Part shown: in pieces, positions 18,428 through 27,904 of the stretch
Layout of the letters: every line of letters starts with the position of its first letter
Numbering within the stretch: the first letter of the stretch is position 1
DNA from: Clostridia bacterium
Lineage (GTDB): Bacteria > Bacillota_A > Clostridia > Oscillospirales > CAG-272
Length of the DNA: 64,000 nt
Direction of reading: 5' to 3'
NCBI GenBank assembly: GCA_017501345.1
Contig: JAFVXC010000043.1
Span: forward strand, 1-64,000
The notes under the pieces: model-generated
What the model was told of the DNA's origin: nothing
Database searches by the model: none
What the model saw: the letters and a program-made list of their open reading frames with translations, nothing else
Translations under genes and position numbers: made by a program

Positions 18428-18450
18428 TCCGCATAAAAGTCCTATGGTAG

Positions 18451-18534
18451 AATGCACAAAATTTTCCGTCACCCTTGACAGATAAGTGATTTTTTGATAT
18501 ACTATTTTTAAGGGACGGAGATCGTGTTACTCCG
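18451..18534 (+). promoter_or_regulatory. Promoter module and leader hairpin of Cys-rich repeat protein 1
   Basis: AATGCACAAA (18451-18460), 14 bases, TTGACA (18475-18480), 17 bases, TATACT (18498-18503). Twelve bases further a leader hairpin has arms CGGAG (18516-18520) and CTCCG (18530-18534). The same module with identical spacings precedes the paralog at 52581. Confidence 0.85.
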
Positions 18535-18569
18535 CCAAAAAATTCAGAAAGAAAGAAGGACTCGAAATT

Positions 18570-21227
18570 ATGCGCAGAATCACTTCCCTTCTGCTCACCG
18601 CCGTGATGATCCTATCACTCTTCACGGTCGGACTGTTCACCACGACTGTCTCGGCAGCCCCTGCTGCCTCTTTTGGAACGGTCGAATCCGGCTACACTCC
18701 CTCGGGCACGCCGATCAACTCCGAGGAGGATTTCCTCGCAATGAAGGAAAATGGCGACTATTACCTTGCAAAGGACATTTCTATTTCCTCGACCTACGGA
18801 GTCGCATATAACAAAGACGGCACCCCTATACTCGATACGTTCAACAACGTACTCGCCGAGCTCATTTTCAGCGGAACCCTTGACGGAAACGGCAAGACCG
18901 TTACCCTTTCTGCACCGATGTTTGCAGAGATGGAGGGCGCTACCGTTAAGAACCTCATTATCAAGGGCTCGATCAACTTCCGATCCGACAACGGCCTGAA
19001 CCTCCCGACGCATTGCGGCACCATCGCAATGCAGTCCACTGACACAACGCTCGAAAACATCTCGAACTCCGCCATCCTCAAGGGCTATGAAACGGCCAAG
19101 ACCATTCGTATGACGAATCCCGACGGAACCGAGGCTCTGATGTATGAGTCGATCTACACGGGCGCGCTCGTCGGAGCCGCATTCGGCGACCTCACGGCAA
19201 AGAACTGCGAAAACTACGCCAATATCACCGCACATCGCGCAAGCGGTCTCGTCGGCTCTCTTGAGAAGGCGACCCTCCGCGGAGACGGATCTGACAACAC
19301 GCTTGTAACCACTGCTCTCTTCGAAAACTGCAACAACTACGGAACGATCTCCGATAACGACTGCCACGACCTCTTCGCCGAAGAAGAGGGCATTCGCGTT
19401 CTGAAGATCTACGCTGTGGCGGCAGGTATTCTTACAAACGGAACCGCAACCGAGATCAGCTTCCTGAACTGCACCAACACGGGTGACATCCTGACCTCCA
19501 ACTCAGTCGCTCCGATCAGCGGAGGCGGTAACAACGGCGGTATCTCGGGACAGCTCGTCCGCTCCGATGACCTCGGAAACGGTATGCACGTCATCTATGA
19601 CAACTGCATCAACGACGGCACCGTCATCGGTGCTCACCGAGGCGGAGGCATCGGCGGCTATGCCGCAGGTGACATCACCGCAACCAACTGTATCAATAAC
19701 GGCGACATCACCTCCCTCTACAACTATGCGGCTGGCATCATCAGCCGTCCCGGATGCTCCTCCTATCCGAACTTCGTTTGTGACCTGGTATTCGAGAACT
19801 GCATCAACAATGGTACCATCACCAGCCACCGTCAGTACGCGGCCGGCATGATCAGCTACACGCAGGACCGTCTCAAGGTCAACTACTGCCTCAACACCGG
19901 CGATATCCTCGCAGAAGGCGTTACCAAAACAAGTGACAACAACACGCACAATCACCCGATCCAGTGTGGCGGTCTGGTCGCAAGATCCGTGCAATCAGTC
20001 GAGATGTACTACTGTGTCAACACCGGCAACATCATCTCGAACTTCACCTCTGCAGGTATTGCAGGAGACGTCGGCTCGGGATCGATCGGCGGCGTATCCT
20101 TCACCGGCGGCTACAACACCTTCTTCGGCTGTCTCTCGGCAGGTGACGTCGTTGCCTATAACGAAAAGCACCTCTACACGATGACGCAGGACCCCAACGA
20201 GGACGGCTACTGCGACGATGCCGCATATAACCTCTGCACGACCGACACCAAGCGCGAGGACGGCACTGCGGGCAGTGACGGTATCTGTGACTCGGTTCAC
20301 TGCAAGGGCAAGATCAACGAGGACTATCATAAGACCTATTACTCGAGCGGCCTCGGTGCCGCAGGCATCTTCAGCTATTCCTTCGGCTCGGGCAACAGAC
20401 AAGCGCCCCGTATCTTCGGCTGTGGTGTCACCGCTAATATCATAGCAACGCACACGGGTGCGGCTTGCGCCTTCCTTGGCTATGCAAATACCGCATACGC
20501 GCTGATCGAGGGCAACTACTTCACCGGTACGCTCACCGGTCCCGAGACCTGTACCTCGGCTCACCAGATCACCGGCTCGACCGACTACTGTCTCGAATAC
20601 GCAACTGCGTGGATCGACCGTCAGGACTCCGAGAAGTACATCAAGAACAACTACTACCTCGAAAGCATCAGAGATTCCGGCGCAATGCGCATTCAGAACA
20701 ACGGCGCGGAGATCGGCTGGAGCGGCTATGACTGCTTTATCACCACGAAGGATATCTCCTCGGGTAAGCTTTGCTATCTGGCAAACAAGGCGGCCTACGG
20801 CTTCATCAACGTTTATCCCTTCCTCCAGCGCCTCGGCATTGATCAATATCCGACCAGCCCCTACTACTATCTGACCTATAACGGTGTTGATCAGCCCGTT
20901 ACGATCGACTACACCTACTGGGTAAACCAGGATGCAGAGGGCAACTACGTGAACGAGCTTCACACTCCCGACGTATCCAAGGACCCCATCGAGCCGAATG
21001 TCACCGCTGATCCCAATGGGGAAACCACTACGCCCGAAACCGATCCCGTAACCCAGCCTGAAACCGATCCCGTGACCCAGCCTCCCGTCGAAAGCAACGG
21101 CACAGGCGAGGGGGACGGCGATGCAGGCGGATGCGGCTCGGTCGTCGGAGCATCGATCGCACTCGCAGTGATCGCGATCGCAGCCCCCGCTGTGATCGTC
21201 TTGAAAAAGCGCGAGGACGAGGAATAA
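18570..21227 (+). CDS. Exported Cys-rich GLUG-like repeat protein with Cys-TM tail (paralog 1)
   Basis: This 885-residue protein has a signal peptide (1-28, ending TVSA), then many short repeats of the type NCxNxGxI (for example ENCNNYGTI, NCTNTGDI, NCINNGDIT, YCVNTGNI), which probably stack as a right-handed beta-helix, as in GLUG-motif surface proteins. A central insert has a Ca-binding-like loop DPNEDGYCDD and SDGICD. Near the C-terminus come a DPVTQPET linker, GGCGSVVG, a hydrophobic helix and KKREDEE. It is probably displayed on the cell surface; ligand unknown. The closest relative in the window is the protein at 52581, similar almost end to end except for the linker. Confidence 0.8.
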   Translation: MRRITSLLLTAVMILSLFTVGLFTTTVSAAPAASFGTVESGYTPSGTPINSEEDFLAMKENGDYYLAKDISISSTYGVAYNKDGTPILDTFNNVLAELIFSGTLDGNGKTVTLSAPMFAEMEGATVKNLIIKGSINFRSDNGLNLPTHCGTIAMQSTDTTLENISNSAILKGYETAKTIRMTNPDGTEALMYESIYTGALVGAAFGDLTAKNCENYANITAHRASGLVGSLEKATLRGDGSDNTLVTTALFENCNNYGTISDNDCHDLFAEEEGIRVLKIYAVAAGILTNGTATEISFLNCTNTGDILTSNSVAPISGGGNNGGISGQLVRSDDLGNGMHVIYDNCINDGTVIGAHRGGGIGGYAAGDITATNCINNGDITSLYNYAAGIISRPGCSSYPNFVCDLVFENCINNGTITSHRQYAAGMISYTQDRLKVNYCLNTGDILAEGVTKTSDNNTHNHPIQCGGLVARSVQSVEMYYCVNTGNIISNFTSAGIAGDVGSGSIGGVSFTGGYNTFFGCLSAGDVVAYNEKHLYTMTQDPNEDGYCDDAAYNLCTTDTKREDGTAGSDGICDSVHCKGKINEDYHKTYYSSGLGAAGIFSYSFGSGNRQAPRIFGCGVTANIIATHTGAACAFLGYANTAYALIEGNYFTGTLTGPETCTSAHQITGSTDYCLEYATAWIDRQDSEKYIKNNYYLESIRDSGAMRIQNNGAEIGWSGYDCFITTKDISSGKLCYLANKAAYGFINVYPFLQRLGIDQYPTSPYYYLTYNGVDQPVTIDYTYWVNQDAEGNYVNELHTPDVSKDPIEPNVTADPNGETTTPETDPVTQPETDPVTQPPVESNGTGEGDGDAGGCGSVVGASIALAVIAIAAPAVIVLKKREDEE

Positions 21228-21276
21228 TTCAAAAATAAAAGGTGCGAGCACCGCACCACCCCAAAGAGAGAAGGGG

Positions 21277-21304
21277 CTGTCTCGTTGAGACAGCCCCTTC
21301 TTGT
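21277..21304. terminator. Bidirectional terminator, GGGGCTGTCTC family
   Basis: AGGGGCTGTCTC pairs with GAGACAGCCCCT around GTT, between the converging genes 18570 (+) and 21420 (-). TTCTTGT follows on the plus strand, with TTCTCTCTTT on the minus. A second small hairpin, GGTGC/GCACC, lies at about 21240-21256. Confidence 0.75.
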
Positions 21305-21419
21305 ATATCAATATATAACCGCGGAACGCAGGTGCCCGGGCTGCGCGGAATATTTCGGGGCGGCGCAAATTGAATGTCAAGTTTCCGCTAATTCTGCACG
21401 CCGTTCGGCTTGCACATCC

Positions 21420-22733
21420 CTATATCAGCACTCCGAGAAGCGCCATTACAAGCGACGGAATGGCGATCGCCGCACCGTAGCGAATGAAATCGAGGAAGGA
21501 AAGCCGTACACTGTACTTTTTCAGCATTGCACTCCACATAATCCCTGCAAGTGCGCCGATCGGCGTGAAGAACGCGCCGAGGTTCGAGCCGATCACGGTC
21601 GCATAAAGTGCGGTCGTGCGCGCTCCCGCATCCGCGATGCCTCTGACAACGGGACTGAACAGAACGCTCATCGGAATATTGTTGAGCACGTTCGCCGAAA
21701 GGAAGGAGGCAAATCCGTAACGGAACACCGTCCCCTCTCCCGACAGAAGATCACGGATGACGCCCGTCACACCGTACTTATCGAGTGCAAGCACGAGGAC
21801 GAACATCGACAGCACAAACGGAACGATATCGTAAGGAAGTCGCCCGAAGGAGCGAAGGAGGATATTTGAGCGTTTCCGCTTGATAAGCTGATAAACGAAC
21901 ACCGAAAAGAGCAGACTGATAGCGAAAATCAACGTAAGCAGCCACATCGGGATCGGCAAATAGGATGACAGTGTAAGCAAAACGATGCAAAGCCCAAGGT
22001 GTACGAGTCCGATCGCGAGAAAGCCCTTGTCGAGCGTCGTTTCCTCCTCCGTCGCCGAGATCTCGTTTGTCATAGGATGCGAGAGCCGCTTATAAAAGAG
22101 AAGGAGCAGCATCGCGAGCACCGTCACGCCTGCGAGAAGCGTCGGAAGCCACATTTCGGACAGATACGTACCGAAATCGACCCCTGCCGATGCGGAAAGA
22201 TAGATGTTCGTCGGATTTCCGATCATCAGCGCCATACTGAAGGTATTCGCCGCCGCGAATTCGCAAATGAAATACGGAAGCGGATCGATTTTTGCACGCT
22301 TTGCGAAGTAGCAAAGAAAGGGGGTAAAGGTCAGAACGATGATATCGTTTGACGTAAAGATCGTAAGCACCGAAACGGTCAAAAAGAGGTAAAGGAAAAA
22401 CCGAAACTGGTTTCGCCCCGCCTTTTTCAGGATCGCGGTCGCGAGATAGCCGAAAAATTTCGCCTCGTCGAGGAAGACCGAAAGGAAGGTCATCGACAGA
22501 AAGAGCGTCAGGATCTTAAGCGGGTTTACGTCTCCCGACGCGGTCAGCCCCATAAGCACCTCCGACGGTGACAAAAGACCGCTGATGAGAACGGCACACA
22601 CGCCGACAAGCGGAGGCACCCAGTAGATGCTGACCGTTGCACCGACGACGGGCAGACGTACCGACGGCTTCAAAAGAACGACGGTGATCAGTCCGATCAC
22701 GGAAAACGCGAGAATACATAAAACCGCTGTCAT
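21420..22733 (-). CDS. ArsB/SLC13-superfamily ion transporter
   Basis: This 437-residue integral membrane protein has about 10-12 hydrophobic helices. FTSNDIIVLTFTPFL, MALMIGNPTNIYLS and SANVLNNIPMSVL are the repeated hairpin/NPT motifs of the arsenite/Na+/dicarboxylate (ArsB-NhaD-SLC13, IT) superfamily. The transported ion is not determinable; no arsenic regulator or reductase is nearby. Its ATG overlaps the stop of the methyltransferase-like gene by 4 bases, so the two are translationally coupled and may share a role, perhaps in sulfur or methyl metabolism. Confidence 0.82.
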   Translation of the reverse strand: MTAVLCILAFSVIGLITVVLLKPSVRLPVVGATVSIYWVPPLVGVCAVLISGLLSPSEVLMGLTASGDVNPLKILTLFLSMTFLSVFLDEAKFFGYLATAILKKAGRNQFRFFLYLFLTVSVLTIFTSNDIIVLTFTPFLCYFAKRAKIDPLPYFICEFAAANTFSMALMIGNPTNIYLSASAGVDFGTYLSEMWLPTLLAGVTVLAMLLLLFYKRLSHPMTNEISATEEETTLDKGFLAIGLVHLGLCIVLLTLSSYLPIPMWLLTLIFAISLLFSVFVYQLIKRKRSNILLRSFGRLPYDIVPFVLSMFVLVLALDKYGVTGVIRDLLSGEGTVFRYGFASFLSANVLNNIPMSVLFSPVVRGIADAGARTTALYATVIGSNLGAFFTPIGALAGIMWSAMLKKYSVRLSFLDFIRYGAAIAIPSLVMALLGVLI

Positions 22734-24286
22734 ATCCGTGCTGCCTCGCCTTGAGAGGATTCTCCGACCGTAGTACAGCAGCCCATCTCCGTACGGATGC
22801 GACGAGCCGCCTCGGCGGCAGCCATAAACGCATTCTCCGAAAGCGGATCAAACAAAAGGTCACACGCAGAAAGTCCGTATTCCTGCGCCCTCGCAAGAAT
22901 TCTTTCGGCAATCGCCACTCTTTCCTCTGCGGTATCGGGAACACCGTTCTCGTCACAAGTCAATGCAACCACCACGCCGCCGTATTTCTTCGCAAGCGGA
23001 AAGACTCCGTCCATGCTCTCATCCGTCCCCGATACGGCACCGATCAACGCCTTACCGTTATAATACCGCAGTGCGTTCTCCATCGCACAGACGTCGTCGG
23101 TCTCAACCATAAGAGGCAATGACGTGACACCCTGAAGCTCCTTTACCGTGTCACGAAGCAAGGTTTTTTCGTCGGGCTCAAGACGTCCTGCGTTAACGGA
23201 AATCACCTCGGCGTCCTCATCCTCCTGCGCTTCGGCAAGCTCGATGAACGTATCGACGTCGCCCGCTTCGAGCGCTTCCTTTAGGATCGTCTTGCCCTCA
23301 CTGCTGAGAAGATCTCCGATTGAAACCGTGCGGCGCGCGGTGAATTCGACCGTTTTTTTCGAGGACGCAATGACCGTTCGCGGCTTTTTCGTGAGCGGAA
23401 CAGGCTCCATTCCGCGCGTTCTGTCGACGGTTGCCCTGATGTAATCGGGCGTCGTTCCGCAGCAGCCGCCAATCAGCCGCGCACCGGCACGAACGATCTC
23501 CCGTACCGCCTCGGCAAATTCCTCGGGGGACAGATCGTAGACCGTGTTTCCGCTGTCATCCACACGAGGCAGCCCCGCGTTGGGATTTACAATTACGGGA
23601 ACCGACGCATATTTACAGATCTCCCTGACGGTTGGAAGCATCGCGGAGGGGCCCGTCGAGCAATTCATACCGATGGCGTCCACGCCGAGTCCCTCAAGAA
23701 GTGCGACCATTACGTCGGCACTCGCACCCATCATCAGCCTGCCCTTTGCATCGTAGCTGTTCGTAACAAAAACGGGAAGATCGGCGTTTTCCTTCGCCGC
23801 GAGCACCGCCGCCTTCGTTTCGTACGAGTCGGTCATCGTTTCGATCAGGATACAGTCAGCACCTGCATCCCTGCCGATCCGTACGACGTGCGAAAATGCT
23901 TCGACTGCCTTGTCAAACGTCATCGTGCCGTACGGCTCGAAGAGAACACCAAGCGGACCGATATCGAGTGCAATGAAGCCCTCGCCGTCCCCCACCGTCC
24001 CGTCACGCGCCTCGCGCGCAAGAGAAACGGCGCTCCGAACGATTCTTTCCAGCGTTGCCTCGTCGTAATGAAGCGGATTTGCGCCAAAGGTATTTGTTTT
24101 GACGATATTTGCACCCGCGCGGAAATAGGCCGTGTGGAGCGCACGGATCTCGTCGGGATGTGTCAGCGACCACACCTCGGGACGCTCTCCCGCGGAAAGT
24201 CCCATCGATGCAAGCACCGATCCCGTTCCGCCGTCGAAATATACGAGTCCCGCTTCGATGTGGCTCTTCAGAGTCGAACTTTTCAT
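22730..24286 (-). CDS. Homocysteine S-methyltransferase with shortened pterin-binding-like domain
   Basis: The first ~300 residues form a homocysteine S-methyltransferase barrel like the N-terminal part of MetH: DGGTGSVL, ANIVKTNTFGAN, a single Cys in GMNCSTGP and the zinc pair in GGCCGTTPDYI. Residues from about 320 resemble the methyltetrahydrofolate-binding domain (ISVNAGRLEPDEKTLL, LPLMVETDD) but stop after ~195 residues, earlier than a full domain. No cobalamin domain is present. The 518-residue start at ATG 24286 is chosen because GTGAGG lies 6 bases upstream; a GTG at 24298 would overlap that site. It probably methylates homocysteine with a separate corrinoid protein. Confidence 0.82.
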   Translation of the reverse strand: MKSSTLKSHIEAGLVYFDGGTGSVLASMGLSAGERPEVWSLTHPDEIRALHTAYFRAGANIVKTNTFGANPLHYDEATLERIVRSAVSLAREARDGTVGDGEGFIALDIGPLGVLFEPYGTMTFDKAVEAFSHVVRIGRDAGADCILIETMTDSYETKAAVLAAKENADLPVFVTNSYDAKGRLMMGASADVMVALLEGLGVDAIGMNCSTGPSAMLPTVREICKYASVPVIVNPNAGLPRVDDSGNTVYDLSPEEFAEAVREIVRAGARLIGGCCGTTPDYIRATVDRTRGMEPVPLTKKPRTVIASSKKTVEFTARRTVSIGDLLSSEGKTILKEALEAGDVDTFIELAEAQEDEDAEVISVNAGRLEPDEKTLLRDTVKELQGVTSLPLMVETDDVCAMENALRYYNGKALIGAVSGTDESMDGVFPLAKKYGGVVVALTCDENGVPDTAEERVAIAERILARAQEYGLSACDLLFDPLSENAFMAAAEAARRIRTEMGCCTTVGESSQGEAARI

Positions 24287-24319
24287 AACAAACCTCACAT
24301 AAACGCACTATGATAAAAT

Positions 24320-24348
24320 ATTATAGCGCGTTTACCCGAAATTGTCAA
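24320..24348 (-). promoter_or_regulatory. Promoter of the methyltransferase-transporter operon
   Basis: On the minus strand TTGACA (24348-24343) and TATAAT (24325-24320) are consensus with 17-base spacing. No SAM or cobalamin riboswitch fits in the ~25-base leader. Confidence 0.88.
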
Positions 24349-24407
24349 GGAAGGTCGGGCATTCTATCAAAAAAGGCAGCTTGAAAAAGCCACCTTCTCC
24401 CATTAAG

Positions 24408-24447
24408 CGAAAAAGAGCGGACTGTCCTGCGTGACATCCCGCTCTTT
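24408..24447 (-). terminator. Terminator of the spoIIIA operon
   Basis: On the minus strand AGAGCGG pairs with CCGCTCT, followed by TTTTTCGCTT. Confidence 0.75.
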
Positions 24448-24454
24448 TCTTCTC

Positions 24455-25030
24455 TCATCTCTCAATGATGTTGATATTGACCGGCTCGATGCCCGCCTGC
24501 TCGTAGACGATCTCATTGATCTGCGAAATCTGGCTCGGGACGAGCTTACCCTCCGCACACTTCACAACGATGCTCGCGCTACCGTCGCTCACGACCGCAA
24601 CGCACGCCTCAAAACCCTTTGCAAGCACGAGCGTCTCGATGTTCGACTCCTGCTCCATCTCACCTGCAAGCTGAGAGATCTGCGCAAGCGCCTCGTTCTT
24701 TGCCGCCTCGTCGGCGTTTTCATTCTCTACTACGCTCTGAAGCACCTCAAGCGCCTCGTCTCTTGCGCGCTGACGGCTGACCTGCACCGAGGAGAAGTAA
24801 CCGTCCTCCTTCCCTGCATCCGTCGCGTTGTCTCCCCCGCTCGGGTTGCCCGATGCCTGCGTCTCCTCTCCATCATAATCGAATCCGTTTGCAGGCGAGC
24901 CGCCGAACAGAATGAAATTCAGACAGATCGCACCGCCGATCAGGATCACCGCACCGATGATCACCCAATTTCGCCGCCCGACCCGTCTGCCGAATGCGGC
25001 GATCTTCTCCAGAAACTTGTTTTCCTTCAT
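24455..25030 (-). CDS. spoIIIAH: Stage III sporulation protein AH
   Basis: This 191-residue protein has one transmembrane helix (about 22-43), an acidic linker and a YscJ/FliF-like ring-building domain. It is the mother-cell half of the SpoIIIAH-SpoIIQ channel joining mother cell and forespore. The VLAKGFEACVAVVSDG region and the terminal VNINIIE are typical. It is last in the operon and separated from spoIIIAG by 122 bases, so an extra promoter is possible. GGAGGG precedes the start. Confidence 0.93.
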   Translation of the reverse strand: MKENKFLEKIAAFGRRVGRRNWVIIGAVILIGGAICLNFILFGGSPANGFDYDGEETQASGNPSGGDNATDAGKEDGYFSSVQVSRQRARDEALEVLQSVVENENADEAAKNEALAQISQLAGEMEQESNIETLVLAKGFEACVAVVSDGSASIVVKCAEGKLVPSQISQINEIVYEQAGIEPVNINIIER

Positions 25031-25152
25031 AATGTTCCCTCCGATTTCTCGTAAATTAGGATTTGTTACGCGTTTTGCTGTACACCGTATCTATATGTGT
25101 TCTCTGCGTGGATTATAACCGCGTACGGAATTTTACTCTCGGCATTCGGATT

Positions 25153-25689
25153 CTACCCGAACGCTCCCTCTGCGACGTAGATCTTATTACTCGGGACGCC
25201 GAACGCCGCCGATACAAGCTCGATCAGCTCTCTTTTCACCGTCGGATCGTTCCCGCCCACGCATACGATACCGATCCCACCGATCGTCGGCGGCTTCTCT
25301 GACAGATAGACCGCTGACTCGGAGGATCCGCTTCCGATCGTAAGGTAATGATACGAGCCCGTGGTACCGTTTCCGCCCGAATCAAGCTCGGCGTCCTTTG
25401 CATAGACGTATTCGTATCCCGATGCCAACGTGACTGCCACACGCACACGAGAGACGCCGTTGACGCTTTCACAGAGCTCCGAGATCTTTCTTTCAAGCGT
25501 ATCAACGTACAGCTGTAGCGCCTCCGACGAGTTCGGATGCTTCTCGACGGTCTCCTCCGCGTCGCCGTCGCCCTTTTTCGTACCGGAAAGGCTTCCGACA
25601 AGGAGCAGACAAATCCCGAGCGCACCCGCAAGCAACAAGATCCACGTTCCTCGTGCGCGAAGCCTCCGTCCCATTTCACGTTTTTCCAT
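25153..25689 (-). CDS. spoIIIAG: Stage III sporulation protein AG
   Basis: A 178-residue protein with a single N-terminal membrane helix (about 13-32) and an extracytoplasmic ring-building domain (GVSRVRVAVTLASGYEYVYA, then PTIGGIGIVCVGG). In sporulating Firmicutes SpoIIIAG forms the large ring of the feeding-tube channel between mother cell and forespore. GAAAGGAGAAAGA precedes the ATG. Confidence 0.93.
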   Translation of the reverse strand: MEKREMGRRLRARGTWILLLAGALGICLLLVGSLSGTKKGDGDAEETVEKHPNSSEALQLYVDTLERKISELCESVNGVSRVRVAVTLASGYEYVYAKDAELDSGGNGTTGSYHYLTIGSGSSESAVYLSEKPPTIGGIGIVCVGGNDPTVKRELIELVSAAFGVPSNKIYVAEGAFG

Positions 25690-25716
25690 TCTTTCTCCTT
25701 TCTCCCCTACCGTCCG

Positions 25717-26199
25717 CTACTCCACCGCCACGTCACACGGGCAGGCGAGCAGAGCGTTGACAAATGCCTCGATCTTATAGGGATCGGTCAAGATCGAGGC
25801 TCCCGATAGGGTAACGAGGGCGCGCGACACCGTTCCGTCCGCCCCGAGAACGACCGATGCGTGGCAGGTGCCGTCCGCAAGGCCATATTCTGCTTCAAGA
25901 AGCTCCCCGAGACACCGTCCGATCTCCTCTGCCGAATAGCGCGAAAGCGCACCGTCAAGGATCTCCTCATACTCCTCTTCCTTCTGCTCGTTTTCAAGGA
26001 TCTCGTCGAGATCGATCCTCCCGAAAAAATCTCCGACCGATATGAGCGCATCCTTCGCGGGAAGTACGATCACCGCAAGCACACAAAGTCCCGTCACAAG
26101 CTTCATATGCGGTCGCACCGAGCTCGATTCGGGAAGCACCTCCTCACAAATCCCGCCAAATATCGCGGTCAGTATAACCGCAAGAAAATATGCCTTCAT
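25717..26199 (-). CDS. spoIIIAF: Stage III sporulation protein AF
   Basis: This 160-residue protein has two N-terminal hydrophobic helices flanking the segment LPESSSVRPHMKLVTGL, then a soluble domain that resembles other ring-building motifs. It is part of the SpoIIIA-SpoIIQ complex and lies between AE and AG as usual. A strong GAGGGGGG site precedes its ATG, and it starts 10 bases after the spoIIIAE stop. Confidence 0.9.
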   Translation of the reverse strand: MKAYFLAVILTAIFGGICEEVLPESSSVRPHMKLVTGLCVLAVIVLPAKDALISVGDFFGRIDLDEILENEQKEEEYEEILDGALSRYSAEEIGRCLGELLEAEYGLADGTCHASVVLGADGTVSRALVTLSGASILTDPYKIEAFVNALLACPCDVAVE

Positions 26200-26209
26200 C
26201 CGTCCCCCC

Positions 26210-27364
26210 TCAACCGATCGCCGCCGCGGTGCGCGTCAGAATGGTAAGTGCAAAAATAAACATCACCGCACACATTACCGCGACCGCCAGAATATAGCCG
26301 TATACACTGACAAGCTCAGACAGGAGTCTTGCTTCACCGTCACATCCGAGCACCTCGGCAGTGCTTTCTGCAAGAATAAGGCAAAAGCGCGTGACGAGCA
26401 CGTTCACAAGTACGGGAACGAGTAGCAGCACGACGAGCAGGATCCCCGCAACACCGACCGTCGTACGAAGGTACTCTACACTCGCGCCGACCGTTCTGAG
26501 GCTGTCCGCGATCGAACCGCCGACCACGGGAATGACCGACGACGCGACGTATTTCACCGTTCGCGCGCTGATCGAATCCGCCTTCATAGCTAGCCCCGAC
26601 CGAAGCGCGAGAAGTGCCGACATCATCATCATCAGAAAACCGAGACAAAAGGTAAAGGTCTTTTTGATGCAGGCGGACAGACTCCGCACGTTGAGCCCGG
26701 GGGCGAAAACGGGCACACACGCGAGTGCGAGGCAGGCACCGACGGTCGGGAAGAGCAGCTCCCCACCGACGAATTCGCTGATCGCAAGAAAGATCGACAT
26801 CGCGGCACCGCCCGTCGCCGCTCCCGCGACGTTGCCGCCCATCGCGTAAAGCACTCCCGACACGGGGATCATTCCACCCGCAAGCACCGAAAGCTGTGAA
26901 AAGTAATCCGAAAGCTGGGAGAAGAGCTTCGTTTGCGTATCCGCGATCGCCGCAAGGATCGCGCAGGATGCCACGAGCGTTACGACTCTGCCGAGTGCGC
27001 TCGACTTTACCGATCTCCGCACCGCCGAAAAGACCGCCGACAGAATGAGTATCCCGAACAGCGACGCGAGGAGCCTCAGGGCGTCGTCAAGATAAACGCC
27101 GAGCGCCTCTAAGATGACCGCCGCCAAATACGAGGGCTCGAGCATTTCCCCGATCGCCGAGGAGAGCCCCTCCCCATTCTCCGACGTGAAATCGTCCGGA
27201 AGCTGATCCCGTACCCCGTCGGGAATCGCATCGAGCATCGTTTCGTAGCCCTCCTGCAGCTCGGGAGGAAGCGCCTCGGCCGTTTCGTCCGCCGCCTCTG
27301 CCGGAAATGAAAGGACCGGCAAAAAAAGAAGGAGAAGGACTATACAAAAAAACTGCTTTTTCAT
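26210..27364 (-). CDS. spoIIIAE: Stage III sporulation protein AE
   Basis: A 384-residue polytopic membrane protein with an N-terminal signal-like helix and about seven further helices. The GMIPVSGVLYAMGG and SSVIPVVGGSIADSLRTVG segments are characteristic of SpoIIIAE, the multi-spanning component of the sporulation channel. It lies 131 bases after spoIIIAD, an unusually wide gap for this operon that contains a degraded intergenic repeat (copy 8). Confidence 0.93.
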   Translation of the reverse strand: MKKQFFCIVLLLLFLPVLSFPAEAADETAEALPPELQEGYETMLDAIPDGVRDQLPDDFTSENGEGLSSAIGEMLEPSYLAAVILEALGVYLDDALRLLASLFGILILSAVFSAVRRSVKSSALGRVVTLVASCAILAAIADTQTKLFSQLSDYFSQLSVLAGGMIPVSGVLYAMGGNVAGAATGGAAMSIFLAISEFVGGELLFPTVGACLALACVPVFAPGLNVRSLSACIKKTFTFCLGFLMMMMSALLALRSGLAMKADSISARTVKYVASSVIPVVGGSIADSLRTVGASVEYLRTTVGVAGILLVVLLLVPVLVNVLVTRFCLILAESTAEVLGCDGEARLLSELVSVYGYILAVAVMCAVMFIFALTILTRTAAAIG

Positions 27365-27410
27365 ACGTATTCCCTTGTATTTTCATATCCAAATATTTGA
27401 ATTGCCCGAA

Positions 27411-27487
27411 AATCCTTGAGAAAGGCTTTCGAGGTTCTCGGGAGCCTTTTTCAGAAAGCACCTGTTTGGGATTTGGAGCAGCGCCCC
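27411..27487. repeat. Composite intergenic palindromic repeat, decayed half copy inside spoIIIA (copy 8)
   Basis: Read on the minus strand, GGGGCGCTGCTCC (27487-27475) is followed by a divergent AT hairpin and CTTTCTCAAGG. It resembles the right end of copy 6. It lies between spoIIIAD and spoIIIAE. Confidence 0.6.
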
Positions 27488-27495
27488 GACCTCCT

Positions 27496-27894
27496 CTACA
27501 AAAGCCCCTCGACCGTTTCGAGGAGGGACTCAATCAGGGGAAAGCAAAGAAGGAGGATCAGAATTTTCCCCGCCATCTCGACGATCGATGCAACGCCCCC
27601 CTCCCCGCCGTCGCGGCATATCCCCGCAACGATCTCGGAAAGAAACGCGATTCCAAGTGCTTTCAGCATCATTTCGCCGTACGACGCGAGCACGTAGCCC
27701 TCCGTGAGCCGCTTCAAGCGTCCAAGTAGCGGCAGAAGAAGTAAGAGCACCCCACCGTAAAGCAAGACAGGGCCGCATAGTCTCGTGGGCAGGCTCGCGC
27801 CCTTTCCGAGCGCGGTCATTACCATTGAAACCGTAACGAAAAGGAGCGCCGCGCCGCAGATCTTCAAAAAGATATCCCGAAGAGTACCGTCCAT
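27496..27894 (-). CDS. spoIIIAD: Stage III sporulation protein AD
   Basis: A 132-residue membrane protein with four hydrophobic helices and the conserved helix FLSEIVAGICRDGGEGGVASIVEMAGK, quoted here only in part (EIVAGICRDGGE). It is a membrane component of the SpoIIIA complex and starts 10 bases after spoIIIAC, behind GGAGGG. Confidence 0.92.
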   Translation of the reverse strand: MDGTLRDIFLKICGAALLFVTVSMVMTALGKGASLPTRLCGPVLLYGGVLLLLLPLLGRLKRLTEGYVLASYGEMMLKALGIAFLSEIVAGICRDGGEGGVASIVEMAGKILILLLCFPLIESLLETVEGLL

Positions 27895-27904
27895 ATGCCC
27901 TCCG

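Noticed and set aside
24296..24298. GTG start for the homocysteine methyltransferase gene
   Set aside because: It overlaps the only plausible ribosome site, which is correctly spaced for ATG 24286.
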